From: Microbacterium sp. lyk4-40-TSB-66
GTDB lineage: Bacteria > Actinomycetota > Actinomycetes > Actinomycetales > Microbacteriaceae
DNA length: 64,000 bases
NCBI RefSeq assembly: GCF_030209475.1
Contig: NZ_JARVRW010000001.1
Location: 62,001-126,000, forward strand
Reading direction: 5' to 3'
Below, in pieces: positions 1 to 7,897 of this stretch (the stretch's first letter is position 1; each line of letters starts with the position of its first letter). Under the pieces are notes generated by a model. It had not been told where the DNA came from, made no database searches, and worked only from the letters and a program-made list of their open reading frames with translations. Made by a program: the position numbers and the translations under genes.

Positions 1-113
1 CCCGCAATGGGGGTGCGGAATGGCCGGACATCGTCACAAGCTGTGGGCAACGATGCGCGCCGATGTCACGACTCTCGCCGAGGGAACGTCGGGCGCCGGA
101 CTGGACGGTCGTG

Positions 114-452
114 ATGGGCAAGTTCATCTACGACTCCACAGTAAAAGTGGACGTCGAGGATCGATTGCTGGCGCACCTGCAGATCGTAATGGTGGGCAAG
201 GTGCGACGGGGAGAATCGTTCACTTTCACGTGGAACGATGACATATCGACCGGTGGCGGCCGGACGAGCGTATACATCCACCCGCATGCCTCTTTGCAGT
301 TCAAGTACCACGGCAGTCGACAGCCGCAGATTAACCCGGAGTGGATTCACGCCCTGATCTTCACCGCCAACTCCTCACGGGGTCTTTACATCGTTCGGGA
401 GCCCGACGGCTCGACGACGCCGATCGCGGCCATTCCAAGAGTCCGGTCATGA
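114..452 (+). CDS. DUF7882-type small protein
   Basis: About 112 residues. The start chosen is the ATG that gives MGKFIYDSTVKV, because the family typically begins MGKFIYDGT; an upstream ATG at 63 would add 17 residues without similarity. The core has alternating charged and aromatic strands (FTFTWNDD, YIHPHASLQFKYHGSRQPQINPEW, ALIFTANSSRGLYIVREP). These proteins are abundant in Microbacteriaceae and are sometimes mislabelled ATP-dependent DNA ligase; their role is unknown. The product is soluble, with no signal peptide or membrane segment. It stands alone ahead of a LuxR-type regulator, with about 70 bases between them. Family recognition is from memory of the sequence pattern. Confidence 0.75.
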   Translation: MGKFIYDSTVKVDVEDRLLAHLQIVMVGKVRRGESFTFTWNDDISTGGGRTSVYIHPHASLQFKYHGSRQPQINPEWIHALIFTANSSRGLYIVREPDGSTTPIAAIPRVRS

Positions 453-519
453 GGTCTCCGCGCGTGGGTCGCGAAGCCCAGCCTCGGGCCGTCTGAGGCC
501 GCCGAAGAACGATGGACAG

Positions 520-1608
520 GTGACGCTAATGTTCCGCGACGCGGCGCTCGAGCTTGCCGAGATCGCCGCGCGCCCGGGCACGGCGCACGAGCGAGCTCAG
601 GCCTTGCTCGACGAGCTGCAGCTACGCCTCCCCTTCGACGGCGCCTGGATGGCGCTAGCCGAGCCGGACGGCTCGGGATACACCCCCCTGGCGAGCACCG
701 ACCTCGACGGGTCGAGTCTGCGCTACCTCAGCGGACCGAGGATGGCGCACGACATCGACCGCACCGGGGCCAACCGCGACCGGCCGCCGATCAGCCTGTC
801 CGATCTACCTTATGCGGCCCAGGACCTGCAGACCTGGGCCGAGTGTCTGCTTCCTGCAGGCTTCCATGAAGCGCTGTCCGTTGCGCTATTCGAAGACGGT
901 GGACGCCATGTGGGGTTCATGACGGTGCTCTTCCGGCACGCCGACCCCCCATCATCGTCCCTCCGTCGCGAGCTGACTCGACTCGTCCCGCAACTCGCCA
1001 CCGGGATCGACCCCGTGCGCTCACTTGCCGCCTCGACGGTGATCGTCCGCGATGCCGAAGCGGGCGTCGTCATCCTCCCCGGGGACGCCGTCGCGCCTCT
1101 TCCGGGCCTGCCCGACCACAGCCTGCTCGCGCCCGGCTCTCTCCTTGTCAGCACCGCGCGCGATGTCATCTCGGAGGGGCGCACCTACGCCACTTTCCTG
1201 TGGCGATGCGGCACGAGACGAGCACTCGACGATTTGGTTCGAGTGACGGTGCTGGCCGGCGAATCCGACCTCGAGGCGGTGGCCTGCGGCGCGCTCATCC
1301 TGTCGTCCCCGAGAGATTTGCGCGGGCTGACGACCCGAGAGTTCGAGGTCTTGGGCCACGTCATCGAGGGATGTTCCAACCTCGAAATCGCGCGCGCGCT
1401 CGTGGTGTCGCCCCGGACCATCGCCGCTCACCTCGAACACATCCTCGCGAAGTTGGATGCCAGCTCGCGCGCGTGCGCCGCCGTGCGCGCCGAGCGGGCC
1501 GGCTTGTACGTCCCGGCCGTGGGGACCCGCGCGGTGCCCGTCGCGCCAGGAACGCCTCTCCGGCGAACCCACTCAACGAAGGACTTAGCGTGTCGCATCT
1601 CGCCCTAA
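520..1608 (+). CDS. LuxR-family transcriptional regulator
   Basis: 362 residues starting at GTG; an ATG three codons later (529) is an alternative. The C-terminal part (about residues 265-330) is a LuxR/NarL helix-turn-helix: LTTREFEVLGHVIEG, then SNLEIARALVVSPRTIAAHLEHILAKL. The N-terminal 200 residues look like a GAF-type sensor domain, but no ligand-binding residue can be named. There is no phospho-acceptor receiver domain, so it is a one-component or ligand-sensing regulator rather than a response regulator. Its 3' end overlaps the start of the next gene by 19 bases, implying co-transcription and probably a shared function with that membrane protein. DNA-binding role is confident; signal unknown. 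Confidence 0.85.
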   Translation: MTLMFRDAALELAEIAARPGTAHERAQALLDELQLRLPFDGAWMALAEPDGSGYTPLASTDLDGSSLRYLSGPRMAHDIDRTGANRDRPPISLSDLPYAAQDLQTWAECLLPAGFHEALSVALFEDGGRHVGFMTVLFRHADPPSSSLRRELTRLVPQLATGIDPVRSLAASTVIVRDAEAGVVILPGDAVAPLPGLPDHSLLAPGSLLVSTARDVISEGRTYATFLWRCGTRRALDDLVRVTVLAGESDLEAVACGALILSSPRDLRGLTTREFEVLGHVIEGCSNLEIARALVVSPRTIAAHLEHILAKLDASSRACAAVRAERAGLYVPAVGTRAVPVAPGTPLRRTHSTKDLACRISP

Positions 1609-2219
1609 AGGCCGGCATCGCTGCGATAGTTGGCTTGGGGGCGGCCGCGATTGTCCTGGTCCTCGGGGTACCCGAGCTTTCGCCCTTGGTGGGATGGGTG
1701 GTCGCCTCGGGCGTGTTCTTGACCTGGGCCTGGTCGAGGGCGTGGCCCGCCGACAGCGAACGTACGCGCTCCCTAGCGCGCCACGAAGACCGCTCCCGAA
1801 AGCTGGTCGACGCATTAATCATCGCGGCGACCCTTCTAAGTGCCGTGCTAGTCGTGTTCGCCCTCCTCCGCAGTCAGCAGAAAGACGTCGTCGGCGCGGC
1901 GGCCGCCATCCTCGCCGTCGTGGGGGTCATAGCGGCCTGGGCCCTCATTAACACCGTCTATGCCTTCAAGTACGCCCGGATGTACTACCTCGACGATGGG
2001 CACCGCTTCGACTTCGACCAAGACGAAGACCCCGCCTATAGCGATTTCGCGTACACGGCGTTCTCAATCGGAATGGCGTACAACGCGAGCAATGTCACCC
2101 AGTCATCGACCCCCTCGCGGCGCATCGCGATGGGTCACGCTCTGCTGTCGTATTTCTTCGGCACTTTCGTGGTTGCGGTCGCCATCAACCTCATTACTGG
2201 CCTGACCCAGGGAGGGTGA
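1590..2219 (+). CDS. DUF1345 integral membrane protein
   Basis: 209 residues. The GTG start at 1590 is preceded by a GAAGGA ribosome site and lies inside the end of the LuxR gene; the frame is open much further upstream, but that stretch is the shadow of the LuxR gene. Hydrophobic segments lie near residues 5-25, 28-45, 70-88, 95-118 and at the C-terminus. The family signature follows the fourth segment: YLDDGHRFDF, then PAYSDFAYTAFSIGMAYNAS. DUF1345 proteins are uncharacterised inner-membrane proteins. The overlap with the regulator suggests translational coupling, so this may be its main target or its sensor partner. Confidence 0.85.
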   Translation: MSHLALKAGIAAIVGLGAAAIVLVLGVPELSPLVGWVVASGVFLTWAWSRAWPADSERTRSLARHEDRSRKLVDALIIAATLLSAVLVVFALLRSQQKDVVGAAAAILAVVGVIAAWALINTVYAFKYARMYYLDDGHRFDFDQDEDPAYSDFAYTAFSIGMAYNASNVTQSSTPSRRIAMGHALLSYFFGTFVVAVAINLITGLTQGG

Positions 2220-2571
2220 AAAACCGCGTCCCCAGGTTACCGGGGGTGAAGGCTCGCACGTCGTGAAGTACTCACTCGCCGATCTCGAGGGGGAGTCATG
2301 ATCGCGAAGGAGAAGTTGGCTTTCGGCGATCTGACGGAGGAGGAGTGGAGCGTGTGACGTGATGCATCTGACATAACCGTTCACTATCGGTTCATTCGCT
2401 CCTGACCCGCCGCTTGCCTGGCGGGTGTTCGCCCAACTTGGGCAACTGTTGCTGACCAACCCCGTGCATGGCATCGGCCTGCCTCGTTACGCCCCGCTAC
2501 GCTGCAGATCGCCCGCCCCCGCGGCATCCCGTAGCTTCATCACACCAACCACTCCGAAGGCAGGTGAAGCC
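2220..2571 (+). other. 352-base gap with two tiny overlapping frames
   Basis: No ordinary gene is seen. A 12-codon frame (GTG 2263 to TGA 2301) overlaps a 19-codon frame (ATG 2298 to TGA 2357, MIAKEKLAFGDLTEEEWSV) at an ATGA. The second has a good GGGGGAG ribosome site. They may be a degraded coding sequence or a true short peptide; I cannot tell which. The rest of the gap shows nothing recognisable. Confidence 0.25.
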
Positions 2572-2829
2572 ATGTCCCGCACGATCTCGTCGACAGTCCA
2601 CCCGATCCAGCGCTGCATGGCAGCCTCGAACCCCTCCGCTTGGTGGGACGGCCTCGTCATCGAGGCCGATGGCTCGACGGCGACCGTCGCGCTGTTGAAC
2701 GGCACGACGGTATGGCTGCGGATCGTCGGCCCGCCCGTCGACATCGCGGTGGGGGAGCCGGTGGCGTACCACCCGGTCGCCGAACTGCTCAGCGCGTCCG
2801 CGATCATCACGACCGCGCGCGCCGCATAG
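2572..2829 (+). CDS. hypothetical protein, 85 residues
   Basis: The start is the ATG at 2572 (MSRTISSTVHPIQRC), after a purine-rich GAAGGCAGGTGAAG stretch that can serve as ribosome site. The frame continues upstream, but those codons lack the composition of the gene. The residues 28-75 pattern (GLVIEADGSTATVALLNGTTVWLRI) looks like a small beta-barrel with alternating strands. No family was recognised, and there is no membrane or signal segment. It ends just before a strong hairpin shared with the convergent copper-protein gene. Function unknown. Confidence 0.6.
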   Translation: MSRTISSTVHPIQRCMAASNPSAWWDGLVIEADGSTATVALLNGTTVWLRIVGPPVDIAVGEPVAYHPVAELLSASAIITTARAA

Positions 2830-2833
2830 CCGA

Positions 2834-2862
2834 GCGGCCGCCGACGAAGCGTCAGCGGCCGC
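2834..2862. terminator. bidirectional hairpin between convergent genes
   Basis: GCGGCCGC at 2834-2841 pairs with GCGGCCGC at 2855-2862. GACG/CGTC extends the stem inside with one C-A mismatch and a three-base loop. It sits between the ends of two convergent genes. There is no T run, as is usual in this high-GC DNA. Confidence 0.6.
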
Positions 2863-2877
2863 AGCGAAGAACAGAGC

Positions 2878-3279
2878 TCAGGCGCTCATCGAGGCCATCA
2901 TGGCCTCGCACTTCATGACCATGTCGTCGCAGGCCATCGCGCAGTAGCGGCACATCTCGTCCATGTCGGCGTGGGCGCGGCACTCGGCGGCGCAGGCCTT
3001 GCCCATGGTCATGCAGGCGGACATCATGGCGCGCATCACGTCCATGTTCATCCCCGCCGGACGCATCATCATGTGCATCGTCGCCTGCGCCATCTCGACC
3101 ATGTTCGAGCACATCGCGCAGCACGTGGCCATTTCGGGGCCGTGCATCATGTCGCTGCCGGCGCACATCGCCGCGGCCGTCGCGCAAGCGTTGAGCGATT
3201 GCATGCATTCCTGCATGGCATTCATGTCCATCGACATCTCGCCCATGTCCATCGACTTCATCATCGCCATCGTGTCCAT
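2878..3279 (-). CDS. four-helix copper-storage-like protein (Csp/DUF326)
   Basis: 133 residues with about 37 methionines and 13 cysteines. The N-terminal 30 residues are nearly half methionine (MDTMAMMKSMDMGEMSMDMN). The cysteines fall in helix-spaced pairs (CATAAAMC, CCAMC, CAAEC, CRYCAMAC), the pattern of the DUF326/Csp family, whose cysteine-lined four-helix bundles store Cu(I). There is no Tat or Sec signal, so it would be the cytosolic type. The Met-rich N-terminus is more extreme than I expect for the family and may add weak copper sites. A GGGAGA ribosome site precedes the ATG. No copper exporter or CsoR-type regulator is adjacent. Confidence 0.8.
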   Translation of the reverse strand: MDTMAMMKSMDMGEMSMDMNAMQECMQSLNACATAAAMCAGSDMMHGPEMATCCAMCSNMVEMAQATMHMMMRPAGMNMDVMRAMMSACMTMGKACAAECRAHADMDEMCRYCAMACDDMVMKCEAMMASMSA

Positions 3280-3415
3280 TGGATCTCCCGTGTTCTCGTC
3301 GTGACAGAGTGACCGGATGCCGCGGAGTGACTCCGGCGTACCGGCATGCTACGCCCGCGGTGTCGGGGCTCGACAGGGTTCCGAGGCGCTTGATCAGAAA
3401 CCTGGGGAGGACGCC

Positions 3416-3631
3416 GTGGGGGAGGAGGGGCGGCCGCGTTCGGTCGTGACGCTGCTGGCCATTCTGGTGACGCTGCTGCTCGCCGTGGTCGCGCTCCTGG
3501 TGTCGGGGGCGCTGGCGGCGCTCGTCGATCCAGAGATCGAGGGAGCGACGCATTTGCTCACTGCGCCTTCAGCCGACGCCTCACGAAATCGAGGGGCAAT
3601 CGCGGTCCAAGGTTGTCAAATCTATCGATAG
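3416..3631 (+). CDS. small single-span membrane protein
   Basis: 71 residues from a GTG at 3416 with GGGGAGG six bases upstream; that ribosome site decides the start. One hydrophobic helix lies at about residues 9-35 (VVTLLAILVTLLLAVVALLV), followed by a short tail that includes a cysteine. No family was recognised. Its end overlaps the promoter region of the next gene, so it could be a chance frame; the good ribosome site and clear helix favour a real gene. Function unknown. Confidence 0.45.
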   Translation: MGEEGRPRSVVTLLAILVTLLLAVVALLVSGALAALVDPEIEGATHLLTAPSADASRNRGAIAVQGCQIYR

Positions 3632-3660
3632 TCGAGAGAATCGTATCGTTATTCGACGAT
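3613..3660 (+). promoter_or_regulatory. promoter with embedded palindromic operator
   Basis: This AT-rich island lies before the DUF2975/XRE pair. A -35-like TTGTCA (3613-3618) and a -10-like GAGAAT (3636-3641) are 17 bases apart. The perfect palindrome CTATCGATAG (3622-3631) lies between them. ATCGT (3640-3644) and ACGAT (3656-3660) form a second inverted pair. The arrangement suits autoregulation by the XRE protein. Confidence 0.5.
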
Positions 3661-3670
3661 TGGATGCCTC

Positions 3671-4156
3671 GTGAGTCTTGCTCTGACGCGTACGGCGCAG
3701 TCCGTACTCGCCCTCGCTCTGGCCGGATCTCTCGTCGTGCAGGCGATGATCCTCCCCGCGATCTACCGCGACCTGGCGGATGCGCCGCCGCTGCCGCGGA
3801 CGGCATTCGTGGCGCTCGTCGGGCTCGGCATCCTGAGTCTTCAAGTGTTCGCAGTGTGCGTGTGGCGTCTGCTGTCGAAGGTTCGTCAGGGGACGGTGTT
3901 CGCCGAAGGCGCGTTTCGCGACGTCGACGTCATCACGGGGTCACTGGTCGTCGTGGTCGCCGTGCTCGCGGCCATCGCGGCGCTGCTGGCGCCAGGAGAT
4001 GCGGCGCCCGGTGTGGTCGGACTCATCGGTGGTGCCGCTTTGGTCTTCGCGGGTTTCGCGCTGCTCGTGCGCGTGATGAAAGGTCTGCTGCGGCAGGCCA
4101 TCGCTCGAGAGAAGGAAGTCGTGGGGCTGCGCACGGAACTGGGCGAAGTGATCTGA
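3671..4156 (+). CDS. DUF2975 membrane protein
   Basis: 161 residues from a GTG. Four hydrophobic segments (about 10-30, 45-65, 88-110, 115-138) and the charged loop RLLSKVRQGTVFAEGAFRDVDVI between the second and third match the DUF2975 family. These proteins usually pair with a small XRE regulator, as here. The stop overlaps the next start (ATGA at 4156), indicating translational coupling. Role unknown; such pairs are thought of as membrane sensor plus regulator, but that is inference. Confidence 0.85.
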   Translation: MSLALTRTAQSVLALALAGSLVVQAMILPAIYRDLADAPPLPRTAFVALVGLGILSLQVFAVCVWRLLSKVRQGTVFAEGAFRDVDVITGSLVVVVAVLAAIAALLAPGDAAPGVVGLIGGAALVFAGFALLVRVMKGLLRQAIAREKEVVGLRTELGEVI

Positions 4157-4404
4157 TGGCGATCGTGATCGACATCGACATCATGATCGCGCGTCGCAAA
4201 ATGGGCGTCGGTGAGCTCGCCGACCGGATCGGCATCACACCAGCCAACCTCGCCGTCCTGAAGAACGGGCGTGCCAAGGCCGTGCGCTTCTCAACGCTCA
4301 GCGCGTTATGCGAGGCGCTCGACTGCCAGCCCGGTGACCTGCTGCGGTGGGAGCCGGAGGAGGTAGGCGTCGAGCCCTCGACGCTCACCGATCAGCGTGC
4401 CTGA
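4156..4404 (+). CDS. XRE-family (YozG-like) HTH regulator
   Basis: 82 residues: MAIVIDIDIMIARRKMGVGE, then a compact Cro/C1 helix-turn-helix (LADRIGITPANLAVLKNG) and FSTLSALCEALDCQPGDLLRW. This is the full-length small XRE form that accompanies DUF2975 proteins. The ATG shares bases with the upstream stop codon. It probably binds the palindrome at 3622-3631 in its own promoter; this is inferred from position only. Confidence 0.88.
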   Translation: MAIVIDIDIMIARRKMGVGELADRIGITPANLAVLKNGRAKAVRFSTLSALCEALDCQPGDLLRWEPEEVGVEPSTLTDQRA

Positions 4405-4476
4405 CGCCGGCGTCCGTCACCTTCGCGGGCCGCTTGCCGTTGCTGGTCGCGCTCACGAACGCGGAACTGTAACGGG

Positions 4477-4695
4477 CTACGCGACGCGACGGAATCTCGG
4501 CCCCGAATAGCCGTCGCGCTCGATGATGTCCGTGAACATCTCCACCGGTCGCACCCAGTACGAGTAGTCGTCGTAGAGCTTGCGATAGGAGACGAAGACC
4601 TCTTCGGTCTCGGAGTGCCGCGCCGTCCCGAACACCTCGTAGCGCTGTCCCTTGAAGTGCTCGTAGATGCCGGGTTCGACGTCGACGGACTTCAC
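4477..4695 (-). CDS. DUF1653 domain protein
   Basis: 72 residues. The DUF1653 signature spans nearly the whole protein: PGIYEHFKGQRYEVFGTARH, then VFVSYRKLYDDYSYWVRP and EMFTDII. The start is the GTG at 4695, which overlaps the stop of the upstream gene (GTGA). Family members are commonly 65-80 residues, so this start gives normal length. The reading frame upstream is open but encodes only the shadow of the neighbouring gene. Function is unknown; the small SH3-like fold is inferred. Confidence 0.8.
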   Translation of the reverse strand: MKSVDVEPGIYEHFKGQRYEVFGTARHSETEEVFVSYRKLYDDYSYWVRPVEMFTDIIERDGYSGPRFRRVA

Positions 4696-5033
4696 GACGA
4701 TGCGGCTGCTCGGTCCGTGCGCGACTGCAGGTACTCGCACAGCTTTCCGGTTGTGTACAGCTCCTCGCCTAGAGCGATGAGGTGCGAGCCCGACAGGGGG
4801 AACTCGCCGGACCGCTCCGTGAGAGCGGCCGTCCACGTGCGCTCGCAGTCGACGTTCATGTAGATCGATGCCGGTCCGTGGTTGAGGTGGATGGCGACCA
4901 GCCCCGATCCCGCATGCTCGGGGTCTTCCTGCGGAAGGACGTGCACCGTCGCATGCGCGACGTGGTCGGTCTTCTCGTATTCGGCCACCCACTCCGTGAT
5001 CTCGTTGAAGGTGGGGCGGGTGGCGCAGGTCAT
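4692..5033 (-). CDS. hypothetical protein upstream of DUF1653
   Basis: 113 residues from the ATG giving MTCATRPTFNEITEWVAEYE. Acidic and histidine-rich in places (TDHVAHATVHVLPQEDPEHA), with a Cys in NVDCERTW. No domain was recognised and there is no membrane segment. Its TGA overlaps the GTG start of the DUF1653 gene by the GTGA arrangement. A single frameshift would fuse the two into one longer protein, so a sequencing or natural frameshift cannot be fully excluded. The plausible coupled start argues for two genes. Confidence 0.6.
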   Translation of the reverse strand: MTCATRPTFNEITEWVAEYEKTDHVAHATVHVLPQEDPEHAGSGLVAIHLNHGPASIYMNVDCERTWTAALTERSGEFPLSGSHLIALGEELYTTGKLCEYLQSRTDRAAASS

Positions 5034-5170
5034 GGGGTCGAGACTAGCCTTCCGGGGCGTTCCCGCGGCTACCCGGCAGGTGCCCTGATCCAGCTCGACA
5101 CTGCGAGGGTTCCCACGGGAACTGCTGCGAACCCGCGACGGCGCTAGCGTGAGGTCGGAGAGGACGGCGA

Positions 5171-5497
5171 ATGCACAGCGAATGGGACGAGTCGTACTTC
5201 GACGCGCCTCGGGAAGACCCATCGATCTACTGGGTGTGTTTCTGGACCGGAGACGACATCGAGGAAGCCGCGCGTCACGACCCACAGCGGATCACCGGTG
5301 CCGACTCGGTCGTCCAGGTGCTCGAGTGGGTATACGAGGTGAAGGAGGAGCGCCGGTTCGAGCTCTTCGTGGAAACCGCGGAGCGCGTCGGGACCAGCGC
5401 ACACGGTTCGAGCGACCGTCGCACGCTCATCCGTCTCGCGGGTGACTTCACGTCAGGAGGTACGACGTGCACAACCGCGCTTTACGCCGAGGAGTGA
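5171..5497 (+). CDS. hypothetical protein, 108 residues
   Basis: The ATG at 5171 follows GGAGAGGA; a -10-like TAGCGT lies at 5145-5150. The sequence (MHSEWDESYFDAPRE, YWVCFWTGDDIEEAARHDPQ, VQVLEWVYEVKEERRFELFV) looks like a small soluble alpha/beta protein. No family was recognised. It is separated by only nine bases from the deaminase that follows and may be co-transcribed with it. Confidence 0.6.
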   Translation: MHSEWDESYFDAPREDPSIYWVCFWTGDDIEEAARHDPQRITGADSVVQVLEWVYEVKEERRFELFVETAERVGTSAHGSSDRRTLIRLAGDFTSGGTTCTTALYAEE

Positions 5498-5506
5498 GGT
5501 CCCCGC

Positions 5507-5980
5507 ATGGCTGACGATCTCTCGCAGACCGACCTCGCCCACCTCCGCCGCGCCATCGAGCTGTCTCAGCTCGCCCGCGAGCATGGCAACCATCCGTTCG
5601 GCGCCCTGCTCGTCACCGGAGACGGTCGCGTGATCGAGGCCGAGAACACGGTCATCACCGATCACGACGTCACCTGCCACGCCGAGACCAACCTCGTGCG
5701 TCTCGCGTGGAGGTGGATGGATGCCGCCGAGCTACCGGCATCCACCCTGTTCACCTCGTGCGAGCCCTGCGCCATGTGCTGCGGGGCGATCTTCTGGGCG
5801 GGGATCGGCCGCGTGGTCTATGCGCTGTCGGGCAGGGCGCTCATCGACCTCGCGGGACCGGGGGACGATCTCGATCTGCCGTCACGCGAGGTGTTCGCGC
5901 GCGGAGGCCGGTCGACGAGCGTGTCGGGGCCGCACCTCGAGGAGGAGGCGGCGAAGGTGCACCGGGGGTTCTGGGGCTGA
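5507..5980 (+). CDS. nucleoside/guanine deaminase, CDA fold
   Basis: 157 residues with the zinc-dependent cytidine-deaminase-superfamily motifs. CHAETNLVRLAW carries the metal His and catalytic Glu near residue 46. SCEPCAMCCGAIFWAGIGRV carries the two zinc cysteines near 84-87. Length and layout match stand-alone nucleoside deaminases of the guanine deaminase/TadA type. The substrate cannot be fixed from sequence; TadA itself is usually encoded elsewhere and is slightly shorter. The gene converges with a membrane protein gene 15 bases downstream. Confidence 0.82.
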   Translation: MADDLSQTDLAHLRRAIELSQLAREHGNHPFGALLVTGDGRVIEAENTVITDHDVTCHAETNLVRLAWRWMDAAELPASTLFTSCEPCAMCCGAIFWAGIGRVVYALSGRALIDLAGPGDDLDLPSREVFARGGRSTSVSGPHLEEEAAKVHRGFWG

Positions 5981-5995
5981 GCGGGGCTTGTCGGT

Positions 5996-6598
5996 TCACC
6001 GCGCGCGGATGCCGACCGACCTCAGCTCGAGACCGGCGAGGCGCCGGACGACGTCGGGGTCGCCGCGTCGCCAGGCGCCCAGGGCATCCGGGTCGACCTT
6101 CGTGATCGCGTCCACCTTCTGATTGGTCAGTGCGCGGAGCGCGAGCAGGTCGGTGCTGAGGCCAGCGCGCATCTGCGTGCGGGCGTGCGTCGCGCGACGG
6201 ATGAAGCGGAGCCGCGGGACGAGCCAGACGAGCAGCACGATCAGGATCGGCAGAGCGGCGACGCCGACGCCGAGCGCGATCGCCGCCTGCAGCACCAGGT
6301 CCTGCTGCGTCTGCCCGGCGGAGGCGAGGGTGTCGCCCGCCGAGCTCGCCGTCTCGAACGGAGCGCTGATCCCGTCGCCGATCAAGGGGACTCCGCCCAG
6401 GCGGGCGCCGACATCGGTCATCGACGTGCGGAAGTCGGCCCCCGCGGTCTGCATCTGACGACCGAACTGCGCGAGTTGGTTGACCGTGGCGAACACGAAC
6501 ACCCCCACCGCGGCACTCACCGCGATGAGCGCGAGGGCGATGATGTCGGCGGTCACCTGACGCGCACGTTGCGCGGCGAAGTCGGAATACAGTTTCAC
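5996..6598 (-). CDS. two-span membrane protein, hypothetical
   Basis: 200 residues from a GTG with GGGAGAG eight bases upstream. Two clear membrane helices: near residues 17-40 (IIALALIAVSAAVGVFVF) and 115-140 (LGVGVAALPILIVLLVWLVP). The loop between them is rich in Gly, Ala and Thr and is predicted to be outside. The basic C-terminal third would be cytosolic. No family was recognised. It is transcribed divergently from the sigma-factor gene, so it could be part of the same regulatory unit, but nothing in the sequence proves it. Confidence 0.65.
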   Translation of the reverse strand: MKLYSDFAAQRARQVTADIIALALIAVSAAVGVFVFATVNQLAQFGRQMQTAGADFRTSMTDVGARLGGVPLIGDGISAPFETASSAGDTLASAGQTQQDLVLQAAIALGVGVAALPILIVLLVWLVPRLRFIRRATHARTQMRAGLSTDLLALRALTNQKVDAITKVDPDALGAWRRGDPDVVRRLAGLELRSVGIRAR

Positions 6599-6715
6599 GT
6601 CGTCACTCTCCCACGCACAATGCGCGCAACCGGGGGATACGAAAGGCCCCCGACGCAAAGTTCACGCATTTCGGGTGGCGTGTAAGAGTCGCGTCGATGG
6701 CGAACATGGGTCAGC

Positions 6716-7267
6716 GTGGAAGATGTGTCATCCCGGTCGGCCCGCGCGCGCTTCGAGGAGACGGTGCGGCTCGTCGCCGACCCCGTACGCCGCTATCTCT
6801 GGCGGCGCGCTGACCCCGCGACCGCGGAGGATGTGCTGGCCGAGACCCTGGTCGTGCTCTGGCGGCGCCACGATCACATACCGACGGGTGCGGAGTCCGT
6901 CGCGTGGGCCATCGGTGTGGCTCGGCTGCAACTCGCGAACGCGCACCGCGCCCAGCGGCGTCGAGATCGGTTGGTCGCCAAGATCAGCGTTCTCGACCCT
7001 CCGGTCACATCGGTCGGCGAGAGCGGGGGACCCGTCGACGACGAGGTGCGCGCCACCATCGCGAGCCTTCGGCCGGCGGATGCCGAGGTGCTGCGGCTCT
7101 GGGCGTGGGACGAGCTCGCACCTCGCGAGATCGCGATCGTCCTCGGCACCACGGTCAACGCGGCGACGGTCCGTCTCCATCGCGCGCGACGACGGTTCGA
7201 AGACGCCTGGCGTAAGACCCATCCGGACTCCGGACATACCGAAGCAGAAGAAGGGAACGAACCGTGA
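6716..7267 (+). CDS. RNA polymerase sigma-70 (ECF-like) factor
   Basis: 183 residues. Region 2 is near residues 12-75 (VRRYLWRRADPATAEDVLAE, LVVLWRRHDHIP) and region 4 near 115-165 (LRPADAEVLRLWAWDELAPR, VLGTTVNAATVRLHRARRRF). This is the size and order of an ECF sigma factor, lacking regions 1 and 3. The GTG at 6716 has no strong ribosome site. The stop overlaps the start of the next gene (GTGA), a typical sigma/anti-sigma arrangement. Upstream DNA to the divergent gene (6599-6715) may hold an autoregulated promoter, but I could not define one. Confidence 0.85.
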   Translation: MEDVSSRSARARFEETVRLVADPVRRYLWRRADPATAEDVLAETLVVLWRRHDHIPTGAESVAWAIGVARLQLANAHRAQRRRDRLVAKISVLDPPVTSVGESGGPVDDEVRATIASLRPADAEVLRLWAWDELAPREIAIVLGTTVNAATVRLHRARRRFEDAWRKTHPDSGHTEAEEGNEP

Positions 7268-7854
7268 ACGACGCATCTCAGGACGCACTGCGCCGACTGC
7301 TCCGAACGGGCGACCCTGCTTCGTCGCTGCCGCCGCTGCGCAGCGACCAGATCGTTCGACTCTCGGAGGACACCGTGAACCCCCAGAACGCCCGGCCCCG
7401 TCCTCGCGTCAACCGGCGAGGAGTGCTCGTCGGCGCCCTGTGTGCCGGGGCGGCGGCGATCGCCGCGGTGGCCTTCGCCGTTCCCGCGATCATCGGGACG
7501 TCGGTCACCGCGACCGCGCTGACGCAGCCGGATGCCGGTGGACCGGCGGCGATGTGCGCCCAGGTGACTCCCGAGGCGGTCGAGGCAGCGGGAACGTCGT
7601 TCCGCGCCGCCGTCCGCAGCATCGCGGACGGCACGGTGACGCTCGCCGTCACGGAGCGCTTCGCCGGCGAGGTCAGCGACACGGTGACGGTCACGCAGGG
7701 GCAGGGGGCCGGTATCGACGGAGAACCGATTGTCTTCGTCGACGGTGAGAGCTATTTGCTCAGCGCGTCCTCCGACGGCGTCATCATCACGTGCGGCGTG
7801 AGCGGGGTCGCCGACGAGGGGCTGACCGCCGTGTACGACGCGGCGTTCGGATAG
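7264..7854 (+). CDS. membrane-anchored partner of the sigma factor
   Basis: 196 residues from a GTG overlapping the sigma-factor stop. There is a cytosolic N-terminus of about 50 residues, one membrane helix near 53-78 (GVLVGALCAGAAAIAAVAFA) and an extracytoplasmic domain of about 115 residues with three cysteines. Topology and coupling to the sigma gene suggest an anti-sigma factor. The usual zinc-binding anti-sigma motif (HxxxCxxC) is absent, so this role is inferred from context. No family was recognised. Confidence 0.6.
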   Translation: MNDASQDALRRLLRTGDPASSLPPLRSDQIVRLSEDTVNPQNARPRPRVNRRGVLVGALCAGAAAIAAVAFAVPAIIGTSVTATALTQPDAGGPAAMCAQVTPEAVEAAGTSFRAAVRSIADGTVTLAVTERFAGEVSDTVTVTQGQGAGIDGEPIVFVDGESYLLSASSDGVIITCGVSGVADEGLTAVYDAAFG

Positions 7855-7897
7855 ACAGCGGGCGCGAACGATTCATGCTGACGGACAATGGCCAGTG

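Noticed and set aside
2971..3312. His/Ala-rich plus-strand frame opposite the copper protein
   Set aside because: It is the complement of the ATG-rich (Met) codons; the minus-strand Cys/Met pattern matches a real family.
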